Below are positions 1 through 9,703 of a stretch of 30,489 nt of DNA, in pieces. Source of the stretch: an uncultured Chiayiivirga sp. Lineage in GTDB: Bacteria > Pseudomonadota > Gammaproteobacteria > Xanthomonadales > Xanthomonadaceae. Below the pieces are notes generated by a model. The model did no database searches, had not been told where the DNA came from, and worked only from the letters and a program-made list of their open reading frames with translations. Where the stretch lies: assembly GCA_934525595.1 (NCBI GenBank), contig CAKSZJ010000031.1, positions 1-30,489 of the forward strand, written 5' to 3'. Each line of letters opens with the position of its first letter. Position 1 is the stretch's first letter. Made by a program: the position numbers and the translations under genes.

Positions 1-2
1 TC

Positions 3-20
3 TCCGACGGGTTCGAGTGA
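3..20 (+). CDS. Possible 3' end of an upstream gene (partial)
   Basis: Six codons ending in TGA (reading SDGFE) lie at the left edge. A strong terminator about 100 bases downstream fits a rightward gene ending here. The piece is too short to identify and could be chance. Confidence 0.25.
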   Translation, partial: SDGFE

Positions 21-121
21 GGTACGCGCCCCGCGCTGCGTCGGCCCCGGGCGGGACGGCGCAGGGCGGGGAGGCGGAGGGAGTCGATTCCATCGCGCTC
101 CCAGCCGCCGCATGACTGAAT

Positions 122-156
122 GAGAGGCCTCCCGCGCGGGAGGCCTCTCGCTTTTT
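122..156 (+). terminator. Rho-independent terminator
   Basis: A perfect 12-bp inverted repeat (GAGAGGCCTCCC at 122-133 and its complement at 138-149) has a GCGC loop. It is followed after two bases by five T. This is a classical intrinsic terminator, presumably for the gene leaving the left edge. Confidence 0.9.
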
Positions 157-205
157 GAGCGCGGGCAGCGGCGGGAGGACGCGCCCCCATGGCATCATCG
201 GCGCG

Positions 206-1183
206 ATGGTTCGCTTGGGTCTTCTTCTGCTGGTGGTGGCGGGTGCCTGGCTCGCGGGCGGCGAAGCGCGGGCGCAACCCGCAGCGCCCGGGGACGCGCC
301 TCCGCTGCCGGACGGCGCGGTCCTGTCCGGCCTCATCGCCGATCCGCGGCTGGCGGAAATCAGTGGTCTGGCCGTTTCACGTCGACACCCCGGCATCATC
401 TGGGCCCACAACGACAGCCACGCGCCGAGCGTGCTCTATGCGGTGGATGGCCACGGCACCGTGCGTGCGGTGCTCGAGCTTGCGGTGGCGAACCTGGATT
501 GGGAAGACATGGCCAGCTTCGAGCATGCGGGACGCGCCTGGCTGCTGGTGGCCGACACAGGTGACAACGGCGGTCTGCGCCGCGAGCTGGCGCTGCATCT
601 GGTCGAAGAGCCCGGTGCGCTGGAAGACGCGCGCGCCGGCACCGTGCGAACGATCCGTTTCCGCTGGCCGGACGGCCCGCGCGACTGCGAGGCGGTGGCG
701 GTCGATGCAGCCGAAGGGGCCGTTTACCTGGTTTCCAAGAAGCGCGTACCGCCCGAGTTGTTCCGCCTGCCCCTGTTTCCCGAGGATCCGGACGCGCTGC
801 AGGTGGCCGAGCCGCTCGGTGTGCTGGCGGGCATCGTCCAGCCCAGCGCCGAAGACCGCGAACGCAATCCGCTCTACGGCAGATATCGCGGCCAGGTGAC
901 CGCTGCGGACATCCGTGCGGACGGCTCGGCATTCGCGGCGATGAGTTATCTGTACCTCTATCTGTGGCCACGCCATCCGGAGGGCTGGGCCGCCGCGCTC
1001 GCGCAGCCGCCCGTGCGCCTCGACTTGCCGTGGATGGCGCAGGCCGAGGCCATGGGCTTCGCGGCGGATGGCGCCTCGGTATGGATCAGCTCCGAATACC
1101 TGCCGGCGCCTCTGGTGCGCTATGCCCTGCCGCCGCTGGCGGTCCCGGTCACATCGGGTGGTGGCGCTCGTCTTGCCGAATGA
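206..1183 (+). CDS. Secreted protein, probable beta-propeller-like (unknown function)
   Basis: The 325-residue protein has a clear Sec signal peptide. A short basic start and a leucine/valine-rich core (residues 4-17) end in EARA before Q24, so the mature protein should be periplasmic or outside. The body carries an EISGLA motif, then WAHNDS, a DWEDMA stretch and a VADTGDNG motif. This order is typical of beta-propeller-type hypothetical proteins distantly resembling esterase-like-phytase or NHL folds. No catalytic residues can be assigned. I chose ATG 206 because it puts the signal peptide at the N-terminus. A TTG at 155 in the same frame lies inside the terminator tail and would bury it. 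No good ribosome binding site precedes 206. The stop codon overlaps the first palindrome of the next operon's putative operator. Confidence 0.75.
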   Translation: MVRLGLLLLVVAGAWLAGGEARAQPAAPGDAPPLPDGAVLSGLIADPRLAEISGLAVSRRHPGIIWAHNDSHAPSVLYAVDGHGTVRAVLELAVANLDWEDMASFEHAGRAWLLVADTGDNGGLRRELALHLVEEPGALEDARAGTVRTIRFRWPDGPRDCEAVAVDAAEGAVYLVSKKRVPPELFRLPLFPEDPDALQVAEPLGVLAGIVQPSAEDRERNPLYGRYRGQVTAADIRADGSAFAAMSYLYLYLWPRHPEGWAAALAQPPVRLDLPWMAQAEAMGFAADGASVWISSEYLPAPLVRYALPPLAVPVTSGGGARLAE

Positions 1184-1200
1184 TATCGAAGTGATATCAT
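1173..1200 (+). promoter_or_regulatory. Candidate promoter of the SPFH operon
   Basis: A TTGCCG -35-like hexamer (1173-1178) is spaced 16 bases from a TATCAT -10-like hexamer (1195-1200). Transcription would start near 1207, just before the AAGGAG ribosome binding site at 1213-1218. The -10 overlaps the second TGATATCA palindrome, so a protein bound there would block RNA polymerase. Confidence 0.5.
1181..1199. promoter_or_regulatory. Paired TGATATC(A) palindromes, putative operator
   Basis: TGATATC at 1181-1187 and TGATATCA at 1192-1199 are two near-identical palindromic sites 11 bases apart, one DNA turn. Arc/MetJ-type ribbon-helix-helix proteins usually bind such tandem sites as paired dimers. 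An Arc-like protein is encoded by the second gene of the operon, so autoregulation is a natural inference. Confidence 0.55.
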
Positions 1201-1224
1201 AACTTTGTGACCAAGGAGAGCGTC

Positions 1225-2091
1225 ATGCACGAGATCGCGAAAAAGTCCCTGCCCGGTATTCCAACCCTGCTGGCGTTGCTGCTGGTGCTTGCCGGATTGG
1301 CGGCGCTGTTCATCCACGCGGTGGCGCGCGGCGACGCGCCGGCGCTGGTTGTCTGCTCGCTGGCCGCCGGGCTGGTGCTGGCCGCGGGCTTTGCCGGGTT
1401 CTATACCCTGGAACCCAACCAGGCCGGCGTGCTGAGCCTGTTCGGCAAGTACGTGGGCACGGTCAAGGAGACCGGCCTGCGCTGGAACAACCCGTTCTTT
1501 TCGGCCAAGAAGGTGTCGCTGCGGGTGCGCAACTTCGAGAGCGGCAAGCTCAAGGTCAACGAACTGGAGGGCAGCCCGATCGAGATCGCGGCGGTGATCG
1601 TGTGGCAGGTGGTGGATTCGGCCGAGGCCGTCTACAACGTCGACGACTACGAGAGCTACGTGCACATCCAGTCCGAGGCGGCGCTGCGCGCGATGGCGTC
1701 GAGCTATCCCTACGACCAGCACGACGGCAGCAGCATCGCGCTGCGCAGCCACCCGCAGGAAGTGTCCGAGCATCTCAAGGCGCAGATCGCCGAGCGCCTC
1801 GCGCGCGCCGGCGTGGACGTGATCGAAGCGCGCATCAGCCACCTGGCCTACGCCCCGGAAATCGCCCAGGCCATGCTCCAGCGCCAGCAGGCCGAGGCCG
1901 TGGTCGCGGCCCGCACCCGCATCGTCTACGGCGCGGTGAGCATGGTCGAAATGGCGCTCGATGAGCTGAAGAAGAACGGCGTGGTGGCGCTGGACGAGGA
2001 GCGCCGCGCCGCGATGGTGAGCAACCTGCTGGTGGTGCTGTGTTCCGATCGCGCCGCCCAGCCGGTACTCAACACCGGTTCGCTGTATTGA
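1225..2091 (+). CDS. SPFH/Band 7 domain membrane protein
   Basis: The 288-residue protein has two hydrophobic segments (about residues 9-30 and 37-57). An SPFH domain follows, with the typical start [14 protein letters not shown] and the conserved [20 protein letters not shown] and [11 protein letters not shown] stretches. The C-terminus is helical ([18 protein letters not shown]), as in stomatin, prohibitin and HflK relatives. SPFH proteins form membrane-anchored oligomers that organise membrane domains or shield proteases. The partner here is unknown. ATG 1225 is chosen because AAGGAG lies six bases upstream at 1213-1218; an in-frame GTG at 1207 has no such signal. It is the first gene of a four-gene set with an RHH regulator, a DUF4177 protein and a hydrolase. 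Confidence 0.9.
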   Translation: MHEIAKKSLPGIPTLLALLLVLAGLAALFIHAVARGDAPALVVCSLAAGLVLAAGFAGFYTLEPNQAGVLSLFGKYVGTVKETGLRWNNPFFSAKKVSLRVRNFESGKLKVNELEGSPIEIAAVIVWQVVDSAEAVYNVDDYESYVHIQSEAALRAMASSYPYDQHDGSSIALRSHPQEVSEHLKAQIAERLARAGVDVIEARISHLAYAPEIAQAMLQRQQAEAVVAARTRIVYGAVSMVEMALDELKKNGVVALDEERRAAMVSNLLVVLCSDRAAQPVLNTGSLY

Positions 2092-2173
2092 GGGCGGGAC
2101 GGGGGATGCGTGATTGGCAGGGGCGCCCCGTGCTCCGCCTCAAGCCAATCCACATCCCGGATTTCCAGTCGCG

Positions 2174-2377
2174 ATGAAAGAGAAGAAAGCCTATCCGCTG
2201 CGTATCGATGCCAAGGTGCTGGCGGCGGCACAGCGCTGGGCCGATGACGAGCTGCGATCCCTGAACGCACAGATCGAATACGCGCTGCGCGCAGCGCTGC
2301 GCCAGGCCGGGCGTTTGCCCTCTGCGGCGCAGCCCGAGCATGGAAACGACCAAGGAGAAGACGACGATGGCCGGTGA
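2174..2377 (+). CDS. Arc-type ribbon-helix-helix DNA-binding protein
   Basis: This 67-residue protein has a basic start ([16 protein letters not shown]) forming the predicted beta ribbon. Two helices follow, with the [15 protein letters not shown] pattern typical of Arc/MetJ family regulators. The last 15 or so residues are acidic and probably disordered. Such proteins dimerise and bind short palindromes. It lies 82 bases downstream of the SPFH gene, and its end overlaps the start of the DUF4177 gene by 11 bases, so the genes are probably co-transcribed. The TGATATC pair upstream of the SPFH gene is its likely target. A toxin-antitoxin role is possible for RHH proteins in general, but no toxin-like neighbour is seen. 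ATG 2174 was preferred to earlier in-frame codons because it gives the usual family N-terminus. Confidence 0.8.
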   Translation: MKEKKAYPLRIDAKVLAAAQRWADDELRSLNAQIEYALRAALRQAGRLPSAAQPEHGNDQGEDDDGR

Positions 2378-2543
2378 ACGCTGGGAGTACAAGGTGGTGA
2401 CCGTCACCCCGAGCATCTGGGGAGAGTTCCGTCCCGACGAAGTTGCCGAACGGCTGAACGTGGAGGGCGAAGCGCGCTGGGAGCTGGTGAATGCGCTGCT
2501 TTACGGCGTGGTGGTCACGCTGTTCCTGAAGCGGCCACGCTGA
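2367..2543 (+). CDS. DUF4177 family small protein
   Basis: The 58-residue protein begins WEYKVV, has a central region ending [10 protein letters not shown], and closes with a hydrophobic strand ([10 protein letters not shown]). This is the layout of DUF4177, a small alpha/beta domain of unknown function. ATG 2367 is chosen because AAGGAG sits at 2352-2357; an in-frame ATG at 2340 is upstream of that signal. The gene overlaps the end of the RHH gene by 11 bases, implying translational coupling. It ends ten bases before the hydrolase gene. Association with the SPFH and RHH genes suggests a shared role, but the sequence gives no biochemical clue. Confidence 0.8.
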   Translation: MAGERWEYKVVTVTPSIWGEFRPDEVAERLNVEGEARWELVNALLYGVVVTLFLKRPR

Positions 2544-2553
2544 GGCAGGGCAC

Positions 2554-3927
2554 ATGAATCGAAAGCTCGTTGTCGCCCTGCTCGCCGTCGGCTCGCTGGT
2601 CGGCGTCTATTTCAGCGCCGTGTGGTTGTTCGAGACCCTGCTGCTGCCGCCGGCGCAAAGCGCGCCAGCCGACCCGGAGCACCTGCGCATCGGCGAGGCA
2701 TTCCTCGACGACCTCGACGCCGGCCGCTACGAGGAGGCGCTTGCGCGCGGCACGCCGCAGCTGCAGGAGGCGCTTGCCGCAGGCAAGCTCAAGGAGGTCT
2801 GGGAGGCGCTGCCCGCCCAGCTCGGCGCGCGCGCATCGCGCAGCGCGCTGCGTGGCGAGGTCGTGTCCGGTACCCCGGTGGTTACCTCCACGCTGAGCTT
2901 TGGCCTGGCCGCGCTGGATGCGCGGATCGCGGTCGGTCCTGATGGCCGCATCAGCGGCTTCCGCCTGGTGCCGGCGGCTGACGGTACGCCTGCGGTACCG
3001 CCCGCACCGGCATCGAGCGAACGTTTCACCGAGGCCGAGTTCACGGTCGGCGGCGGCGATGCCGCGCTGGGCGGCACGCTCACCCTGCCCAAGGGCGAAG
3101 GGCCGTTTCCGGCCGCCGTGCTGGTGCATGGCTCGGGCCCGCACGACCGCGACCAGAGCATCGGCCCCAGCCGTATCTTCCGCGATATCGCCCACGCGCT
3201 GGCCGGGCGCGGCGTTGCGGTGTTGCGCTACGACAAGCGCACCAAGGCGCAGCCGGAGGCGTTCGCCTCGGGGGATTTCACTGTGGACGATGAGACCGTC
3301 GATGATGCGGTGCGTGCCGTTTCGCAGCTGCGCGCCGCGCCCGGCATCGATCCGCAGCGCGTTTTCCTTGTCGGACACAGCCTGGGCGCGATGATGGCCC
3401 CGCGCATCGCGCAGCGCGCGCCGGAGCTGGCCGGGCTGATCCTGCTGGCGGCGCCGGCACGTCCGCTGCAGGACATCGTGGTCGAGCAGGTCCGGTATCT
3501 GGCCGGGCTGGACGGTGAAATCAGCCCGAGCGAGCAGGCCGGGATCGACGAGATGACGGCGAAGGCCGCGGCCGTCGCCACGCTCACCTCCTCCATCCCG
3601 TCCGGTGATGCCCTGCTGGGCCTGCCGCCGCGCTACTGGATCGACCTGCGCGATTACGACCCGATCACGGTCGCCCGCAGTTTGCCCCAGCCGATCCTGG
3701 TGGTGCAGGGCGGGCGCGACTACCAGGTCACCGTCGAAGGGGACTTCGCGCGTTGGCATCAGGCTTTCGATGGGGATGCGCGCGTGCAGTTCGCCCTGCA
3801 TCCGCGGCTCAACCATCTCATGATCGCCGGAGACGGGCCGTCAGGGCCGGCGGAATACGCCACGGCCGGCCACGTGGACGATGCGGTCATCGACGACATC
3901 GCCACGTTCGCCGGCGCCGCCCGGTGA
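2554..3927 (+). CDS. DUF3887-type domain plus alpha/beta hydrolase, membrane-anchored or exported
   Basis: The protein has 457 residues. An N-terminal hydrophobic segment (about 5-30) is an anchor or uncleaved signal. Residues about 40-140 resemble the DUF3887 fold often placed before hydrolases. The rest is an alpha/beta hydrolase. HGSGPHDRD (192-200) forms the oxyanion strand-turn. GHSLG (274-278) gives nucleophile Ser276. GGRD supplies Asp389, and NHL supplies His421, completing the triad. All catalytic residues are present. The substrate is probably an ester or peptide at the cell surface but cannot be deduced. The start is only ten bases after the DUF4177 gene, so it is likely the last gene of the SPFH operon. 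Confidence 0.88.
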   Translation: MNRKLVVALLAVGSLVGVYFSAVWLFETLLLPPAQSAPADPEHLRIGEAFLDDLDAGRYEEALARGTPQLQEALAAGKLKEVWEALPAQLGARASRSALRGEVVSGTPVVTSTLSFGLAALDARIAVGPDGRISGFRLVPAADGTPAVPPAPASSERFTEAEFTVGGGDAALGGTLTLPKGEGPFPAAVLVHGSGPHDRDQSIGPSRIFRDIAHALAGRGVAVLRYDKRTKAQPEAFASGDFTVDDETVDDAVRAVSQLRAAPGIDPQRVFLVGHSLGAMMAPRIAQRAPELAGLILLAAPARPLQDIVVEQVRYLAGLDGEISPSEQAGIDEMTAKAAAVATLTSSIPSGDALLGLPPRYWIDLRDYDPITVARSLPQPILVVQGGRDYQVTVEGDFARWHQAFDGDARVQFALHPRLNHLMIAGDGPSGPAEYATAGHVDDAVIDDIATFAGAAR

Positions 3928-4015
3928 GCATGGCGCTCGCCATCGCGCCACCCGGTGCGGTGGCTTTCGTGCGGTGGCGCGGGGCGGTCTGATCCCGGCC
4001 TGTTCGCCGCCCTCC

Positions 4016-4734
4016 ATGCGCCGCATCACGCTGCGTGGCGATCTGGCCGACGTTGTCTCGGCCTCCTTCGATGATCACGTCAAACGGCTGCTGCCCGAGG
4101 CACCCGGCGAGCGCCCTGCGCTGCCTGAGATGACCCGGACGGGCTGGCGTTCGACCCATCCCGCCCGCGTCCGACGATGCGTGACTACACCCCGCGCCGC
4201 TACGACGCCGGGCGTGGAGAACTGGCGCTGGACTTCGTGATGCACCACGACGGTCCGGCCACGGACTGGGCGCGCCACGCCCGTCCCGGGCATTTCCTGG
4301 GTATCGGAGGGCCGCGTGGATCGCTCGTGACGCCCGTCGGATTCGACTGGCACCTGCTGATTGGCGACGAGACTGCGGTTCCCGCAATCGCGCGCCGGCT
4401 CGAGGAGCTGCCCGCCTCCAGCCGCGCCATCGTGCGCATCCGCATCTCCCGCGATGATGGGCGCATCCCGCTGCAGGCCGCCTGTCCGCTCGATCTGGAA
4501 TGGCTCGTCGGCGAACCGGGCGAGGCGGACAGCGGCGCAGGCGTGCTGGAGGCGGCGACCCGTGCACTGAGCCTGCCGACGGGCGAAGGCTATGCCTGGG
4601 CGGCGGGCGAATACAGCAAGATCAAGGCCGTGCGGCGCCATCTTGTCGATGTCCACGGACTCGACAAGGGGCGGATACGCGCAGCGAGCTACTGGCGCCG
4701 CGCCCGCCCGGCCACGCACGAGCAGTTCGAATAG
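4016..4734 (+). pseudogene. Siderophore-interacting protein (ViuB-type flavin reductase), frameshifted
   Basis: Siderophore-interacting proteins use FAD and NAD(P)H to reduce ferric siderophores and release iron in the cytoplasm. The first part reads MRRITLRGD...SFDDHVKRLLPE from 4016. The rest (DDPDGLAFDP, MRDYTPRRYD, HFLGIGGPRGS, LLIGDET, GEYSKIKAVRRHL) lies in another frame from about 4129 to 4734. The switch at about 4120-4131 needs one extra base, so one base seems missing. The downstream frame has a TGA at 4126-4128, so it cannot extend back. The usual 20-30 residues before MRRITL are not clearly readable in any single frame, hinting at a second lesion near 3970-4010. FAD-binding RDYTPRRYD and the C-terminal NAD domain are intact. 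The alternatives are a sequencing error or a real pseudogene. Confidence 0.8.
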
Positions 4735-4752
4735 CAGTGCCGCTCTCGCGGA

Positions 4753-4799
4753 AGGTTCCGGGCGGCGCACGCGGATGCGGTTTCGCACGCCCGGAGCCT
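4753..4799. terminator. Hairpin between convergent genes
   Basis: A 12-base arm (4753-4764) pairs with 4788-4799, with one G-T pair. It lies between two converging genes and probably ends transcription from both sides. There is no T run, so intrinsic termination is uncertain. Confidence 0.4.
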
Positions 4800-4814
4800 G
4801 CCGCGCGGCGCGCC

Positions 4815-6314
4815 TCAGGCGGCGTCCTTCACCGCCTTGCGCGGGCCCTTGAGCAGGGCCTGGCGGACTTGTTCGATGACCAGGTCCACTTCGCGCGAGG
4901 TGATGGCGAAGTGCGGGGTGAAGCGCAGCGAGTTGGCGCCGCCGTGGATCACGCCGATGCCGTTCTCGCGCATGTATTCCTCGATGCTGTCGGTGCCATA
5001 GCACTTGAACAGCGGCGAAAGCTCGCAGGAGAACAGCAGGCCGGTGCCCTGCACCTTGGTGATGAACTCGGGCAGCTCGCGGCGCAGGGCGTCGAGCTTT
5101 TCCACGAATTCGCGGCCGCGCTCGGCGATGTTCTTGCGGATGGCGGGCGTCAGCTGCGCCATGACCGTGGTGGCCACGTCCATCGCGCGCGGGTTGGTGG
5201 TCATCGTGTTGCCGTAGACCCCGGTGCGGTAGAGCGCAGCGGCCGATGCGCTGGCAGCCAGCACGGAAAGCGGGTATTGCCCGGCGTTGAGGGCCTTGGA
5301 GTAGGTTTCGAGATCCGGCGCCGGTAGGTTTTCGAAGCCGGGGTAGTCGACCACCGACAGCACGCCGTGGGCGCGCAGGCCGGCCTGGATCGAGTCGACC
5401 AGGAAAAGGCTGCCATGCGCGGTGGTGAGCTCGCGCGCGGCGACATAGAACTCAGGCGTCACGCCGCGGCCGGGGTCGCCTTCGCCCATCACGGGTTCCA
5501 GGAACATGGCCTCGATGAACCAGCCCTCGCGGTCCGCCTTGGCAAACAGCTCGCGCAGCTGCGCTACGTCGTAGGGATCCACGGTCAGCAGCGATTCGTC
5601 GCCGCGGTAGCTCGCCAGGTTGGCCAGATAGGCCTTGCGGGTGGAATCGGAATAGCGCGCCGGGCCTTCGGTGCGGCCGTGGAAGGCGCCCTTCACCGCG
5701 ACGTGCTTGATGGTCTTGCCGGCGTGACGCGCCCCCGGCTCGGTCTGCAGGCGCGCGTTGATGTCGACGATGCGGCAGGCCAGCGTGACCGACTCGGAGC
5801 CCGAATTCAGGCACATGAAGCGTTCGTAGGGACAGCCGTCGCTGCGGCGATGGCCGATCTCGGCGCGCAGCGCGCGCGTGAGACGCAGCTGCGAGAGCGA
5901 AGGGGTCATGATGTTGGCCATGACCTGCGGCCGCGCCATGGCATCGAGCACCGCCGCCGGCGTATGGCCGAAGCCGAGCATGCCGTAGCCGCCCGAGTCG
6001 TGCAGCACCGCGCCCTTCAGCGTGACCACCCACGGCCCGCGCGCGGCCAGGGCGACATAGGGGTTGACCGCATCGGTCGCATAGAAGTTGACGAAGCCCG
6101 TCTGCACCGTGGCGCACTGGTCGGCCTCATCCATCGCGAGGATTTCGGGAAATTCGCCGCGGATCGCCTCGAACTGGCTGCGCGCCGCTTCGACGGCTTC
6201 GACCAGTTCGGGATACTCGGGCGCCAGGTTCGCGAGGAGCTCGTCGGACAGGCCGCGGGTACGGACGGCGCCGGGCTGGGCGCGCAGATCGGAAAGGGCT
6301 TGGATCAGGTTCAT
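4815..6314 (-). CDS. Class III PLP-dependent aminotransferase (lysine/ornithine-type)
   Basis: The 499-residue cytoplasmic enzyme belongs to fold-type I, class III aminotransferases. It has the early GFGHTP glycine motif (115-119), LNSGSESV (169-176) for phosphate contact and FHGRTEG (211-217). FLVDSIQAG holds Asp307, which binds the pyridine nitrogen, and TYSKAL holds Lys340, the Schiff-base lysine. GNTMTTNP (369-374) completes the PLP site. It is longer than ordinary ornithine or acetylornithine aminotransferases (about 400-430), with an extra N-terminal region of about 70 residues. The donor amino acid cannot be fixed from sequence; lysine or ornithine is likely by similarity. ATG 6314 follows a good GAGGAGG signal. 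The reading frame stays open far upstream of this ATG, but without family similarity. Confidence 0.88.
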   Translation of the reverse strand: MNLIQALSDLRAQPGAVRTRGLSDELLANLAPEYPELVEAVEAARSQFEAIRGEFPEILAMDEADQCATVQTGFVNFYATDAVNPYVALAARGPWVVTLKGAVLHDSGGYGMLGFGHTPAAVLDAMARPQVMANIMTPSLSQLRLTRALRAEIGHRRSDGCPYERFMCLNSGSESVTLACRIVDINARLQTEPGARHAGKTIKHVAVKGAFHGRTEGPARYSDSTRKAYLANLASYRGDESLLTVDPYDVAQLRELFAKADREGWFIEAMFLEPVMGEGDPGRGVTPEFYVAARELTTAHGSLFLVDSIQAGLRAHGVLSVVDYPGFENLPAPDLETYSKALNAGQYPLSVLAASASAAALYRTGVYGNTMTTNPRAMDVATTVMAQLTPAIRKNIAERGREFVEKLDALRRELPEFITKVQGTGLLFSCELSPLFKCYGTDSIEEYMRENGIGVIHGGANSLRFTPHFAITSREVDLVIEQVRQALLKGPRKAVKDAA

Positions 6315-6341
6315 GATGCCTCCTCGCGGCAGGAACGGGTG

Positions 6342-6383
6342 CGGAAACGAGCGGCGCGGAGCGCTCCGTGCCGCTCGTTTCCG
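6342..6383 (-). promoter_or_regulatory. Large leader hairpin upstream of the aminotransferase
   Basis: Arms at 6342-6355 and 6370-6383 are perfect 14-base complements. The sequence between them is itself a palindrome (CGGAGCGCTCCG, 6357-6368), so the stem is nearly continuous. The hairpin ends 28 bases before the start codon. It could act as an attenuator, a mRNA stabiliser or a protein-binding site. Confidence 0.6.
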
Positions 6384-6395
6384 TTTCATATCAGT

Positions 6396-6409
6396 CAATT
6401 GCGGAATTG
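6396..6409. promoter_or_regulatory. CAATT-N4-AATTG palindrome, candidate operator
   Basis: A 5+5 base inverted repeat around GCGG sits in the AT-rich part of the region between the aminotransferase and queA. On the minus strand a TACAAT -10-like hexamer overlaps its upstream edge, but no convincing -35 follows. The palindrome may bind a regulator of the aminotransferase gene. Confidence 0.35.
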
Positions 6410-6530
6410 TATCACTGCGCCCGAAGCGGCATAACCCCCGCCGCTGCGGGCGAGCGCTCTTGTCGAAGGCGCGGTTTGTCGGTCCCGCCCACGCGCCGGA
6501 TAATGAAAGGCTGACTTGGGGAAAACGCCC

Positions 6531-7556
<1,026 letters not shown>

Positions 7557-7559
7557 TGG

Positions 7560-8389
7560 ATGGCGTGTTTCCAGCGATGCTGGGCAAGTCGATGTGTGTT
7601 GCAAGCTTCATTGCCAGCAGACCACCTTGCTGGCGCGCTCGCTACCTTGTTCCTTGACCAGCGCCTCGCCCTTCTTCAAGGCTGCAAGCGAAGCTCCCGA
7701 GCCGAAGATGCGTTTCACCTGCGTAGCGTTCGCCGTGGTCGTGAAGCAGGCGATGAAACCCATGTTGGCAAGGAAATCGTCATCCTCTCCGGCAAAGTCA
7801 TCCGGTGCCTGGGAAATCAGCATGACCGTTGCCCCCTTGGATCGACCAAGCCGAATCAGGTTGGCAAGGCCGGGAAGTTTCGAGCCAAGGATTAGGTTTG
7901 CTTCGTCGATCACGCACACCGAGCGCAGTGCGCGGTTGCCATTGGCATCGGTCGGCGCGTCCTTTTGTGAATTGATGTGGCGTTCCAGTGCGTCCGTCAG
8001 AAGTGAAACCACGGTGACCCGGACAAGCTCCGGCACGTCCGCCGGCAGCGAAATGATCCACGACTTGCCGAAGAACTCTGCGGGCGAATACTTCGGCTCG
8101 AACAGCTTGAAGCGATTGAGGTTCGCCATGTTCGTTGTCAGGCTGTCCTCGCGCGTATTTCCACTTGCGTAAACGCTCTTTACGGCATTTTGGACATCAA
8201 TCAGCGTGCAGGGTGTGCGGCTCTTGAGTGCCTTTTCGAGCGCATCGCTCAACCTGCCACGCTGCATGGCGGTGTAGCCGGATTCCTTCAGGTTGCTCAG
8301 GCTGTCGCACAGGCGCTGCGCCGTGACCACGACTGTGCTGGGCTCCCTGCGGTGGGAGTCGCGTCGAGGATGTGGGAGGGCATGGCGTG
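7560..8389. repeat. 8-base direct repeat flanking the ATPase relic
   Basis: ATGGCGTG occurs at 7560-7567, just after the queA stop, and again at 8382-8389, about 100 bases before tgt. The two copies bracket the lower-GC segment with the truncated ATPase gene. They could be a target-site duplication or deletion scar. Eight bases can also repeat by chance in GC-rich DNA. Confidence 0.3.
7608..8342 (-). pseudogene. C-terminal remnant of a HerA/FtsK-type ATPase (DptH-like)
   Basis: About 245 codons of recognisable protein end at a natural stop (7608). The part resembles the C-terminal half of large HerA/FtsK-superfamily ATPases of anti-phage restriction systems, most like DptH of the Dnd phosphorothioation system. 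Visible features are VCVIDEAN (Walker B, about 7897-7920), LIRLGRSKGATVMLISQ (sensor-like strand), PDDFAGEDDDFLANMG and a C-terminal GEALVKEQG stretch. No Walker A and none of the large N-terminal region are present. Similarity stops near 8342, where the upstream sequence turns into the tgt promoter region. GC is about 52-53% in two sampled lines (8101-8220), against 77% in a tgt line. The gene is therefore truncated, foreign in composition and probably inactive. Assignment to DptH rather than a related family is tentative. Confidence 0.65.
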
Positions 8390-8395
8390 CGGTGA

Positions 8396-9628
<1,233 letters not shown>

Positions 9629-9647
9629 ATTCCCGCGTAGGAAACGA

Positions 9648-9670
9648 CACGCGGGCCGGTGGCCCGCGTG
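9648..9670. terminator. Hairpin between tgt and gst
   Basis: A perfect 10-bp stem (9648-9657 with 9661-9670) has a three-base GGT loop. It lies between converging genes. On the minus strand it is followed by TCGTTTCC, a weak U tract for the GST transcript. It is probably a bidirectional terminator. Confidence 0.6.
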
Positions 9671-9703
9671 CGCGATGCGTCTACTTCGGCAAAGCTCCGG
9701 GCC

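Noticed and set aside
4110..4135. Programmed frameshift as an explanation for the siderophore-interacting protein gene
   Set aside because: No slippery heptamer or downstream pseudoknot is evident around the junction, and the family is not known to use frameshifting.
9648..9670. The perfect 10-bp hairpin after tgt as an insertion-sequence end
   Set aside because: There is no transposase, no second copy nearby, and its position between convergent genes fits a terminator.
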